Shown here: positions 14,016 to 14,541 of the stretch, in pieces | How the letters are laid out: the number at the start of each line of letters is the position of its first letter | How positions within the stretch are numbered: position 1 is the stretch's first letter | Source of the DNA: Pseudomonadota bacterium | Lineage (GTDB): Bacteria > Pseudomonadota > Alphaproteobacteria > Rhizobiales > Hyphomicrobiaceae | DNA: 14,541 bases | NCBI GenBank assembly: GCA_023410905.1 | Contig: JAEYPL010000065.1 | Span: 1 to 14,541 of the forward strand | Direction: 5' to 3' | Position numbers and translations under genes: made by a program | The notes under the pieces: model-generated | What the model was told of the DNA's origin: nothing | The model's input: only the letters and a program-made list of their open reading frames with translations | Databases searched by the model: none

Positions 14016-14541
14016 ACCGGGTACAAAACTGCGAACCGCAGGCGGCGTGGTTCCGCCGGCAATAACAGCTTGTTCCAGAATATCTTTTCTCCCGACGATA
14101 CGGACTGCGTGCTCGTCTACCTCGATCCTGTCGAGGAACGATGCCAGTTGCGTCCTGCGGAAGGGAATCTCACCCGTTGTCAGCCGCTCGCTCATCATTT
14201 GCCCGAACCGCACGAGCATGGCCGGATCTATCCTGGAGGCGGGCACCTTGCCGCTCACTGCTCGGTCCAGCGCTGCTTTGGCTGCATCGCGCTCGGCTCG
14301 AAGCGCCGCCATGCGCTCCCTTAGCAAATCGTCTGCCTCCGCGTTTCCGTCCTCTACCAGGCGATAGAGGCGGCGCAAGCGGTCCTCGACCGTAGACACC
14401 TGCTCCTGGAGCGCGCCGATGCGTTGTGCAAAGTCAGCCGCTTTCGCGGCGAGACGATAGGTGAGCGCGGATAGCGCTTCGGCAAGTCGCTCGGGCTCCA
14501 GGAGCCGTTCGATCACCTGCTGTGTCACCACAGTGTCGAGC
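13974..14541 (-). CDS. Large serine recombinase, C-terminal part (5' end beyond right edge)
   Basis: The last 188 residues of a protein whose reading frame stays open to the window edge. The segment has a long charged, probably coiled-coil stretch (ERLAEALSALTYRLAAKAAD through LRAERDAAKAALDRA) and then FRRTQLASFLDRIEVDEHAVRIVGRKDILEQAV. These are typical of the C-terminal region of large serine site-specific recombinases, which integrate and excise mobile elements. The catalytic N-terminal domain and zinc ribbon would lie outside the window, so the family call rests on the tail alone. The final 13 residues (WRPRQDSNLRPSA) and the stop are encoded by the reverse complement of the tRNA-Arg 3' half (13974-14015). 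The gene is transcribed toward the tRNA from the right. Confidence 0.83.
   Translation of the reverse strand, partial: LDTVVTQQVIERLLEPERLAEALSALTYRLAAKAADFAQRIGALQEQVSTVEDRLRRLYRLVEDGNAEADDLLRERMAALRAERDAAKAALDRAVSGKVPASRIDPAMLVRFGQMMSERLTTGEIPFRRTQLASFLDRIEVDEHAVRIVGRKDILEQAVIAGGTTPPAVRSFVPGWRPRQDSNLRPSA
13976..14015. other. Candidate attachment site in the 3' half of tRNA-Arg
   Basis: The tRNA segment from the anticodon stem to the CCA end borders a recombinase gene that runs into it, the usual geometry of an integrated element next to its target tRNA. The exact crossover core cannot be fixed from one junction; it should be repeated at the far end of the element, outside the window. It is inferred from position, not from a seen repeat. 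Confidence 0.45.

Noticed and set aside
13799..14062. A minus-strand frame covering the tRNA (with peptide text like PGRTRTCDHPLRRR).
   Set aside because: A known type of false protein made by translating the antisense of tRNA genes; it overlaps the end of the FadB/J-type gene and the tRNA.
1..14541. CRISPR arrays, insertion sequences, toxin-antitoxin pairs, phage genes.
   Set aside because: No regularly spaced direct repeats, no transposase, and no small gene pairs were seen apart from the recombinase tail at the right edge.

Overview
The window reads as chromosome of a GC-rich alphaproteobacterium, probably Hyphomicrobiales (Rhizobiales)-like. This is an inference from base composition, from the style of the protein families (for example the dihydroorotase-like/YgfZ neighbourhood and the HD hydrolase), and from consistent purine-rich ribosome binding sites. 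Coding density is high. No gene-free stretch exceeds 300 bases; the longest gaps (3319-3549 and 9120-9334) hold start regions, inverted repeats and one strong terminator.

Layout. (1) 1-2534: a dihydroorotase-like amidohydrolase runs leftward off the edge. Divergent from it is a tightly overlapped three-gene unit, ygfZ - tag - HD hydrolase, joined by two ATGA overlaps. (2) 2521-3318: a stand-alone enoyl-CoA hydratase/isomerase-like gene on the minus strand, converging on and overlapping the HD gene. (3) 3550-5901: a 783-residue YfhO-like polytopic membrane protein, followed by tandem hairpins. (4) 6068-9119: a complete tripartite tricarboxylate transporter in the order tctB-tctA-tctC, preceded by a candidate operator palindrome and closed by a strong Rho-independent terminator with a TTCG loop. 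(5) 9335-13853: fadE (acyl-CoA dehydrogenase) and a FadB/FadJ-type hydratase/3-hydroxyacyl-CoA dehydrogenase, 19 bases apart, covering the first three steps of fatty-acid beta-oxidation. No thiolase lies in the window. (6) 13939-14541: tRNA-Arg(TCT), with the C-terminal part of a large serine recombinase on the opposite strand running into the tRNA 3' half. This is most simply the left boundary of an integrated element extending rightward out of the window.

Most of the window is ordinary core metabolism: uptake of a carboxylate by TctABC and fatty acyl-CoA oxidation by FadE and the FadB/J protein, alongside housekeeping repair genes. The points most worth a second look are the recombinase/tRNA overlap at the right edge, the near-perfect palindrome upstream of tctB, and two enzymes with altered active-site residues: the dihydroorotase-like protein (QxH instead of HxH) and the lone enoyl-CoA hydratase (second catalytic Glu replaced by Ala). 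I did not find convincing evidence of a wholly new system in this window.
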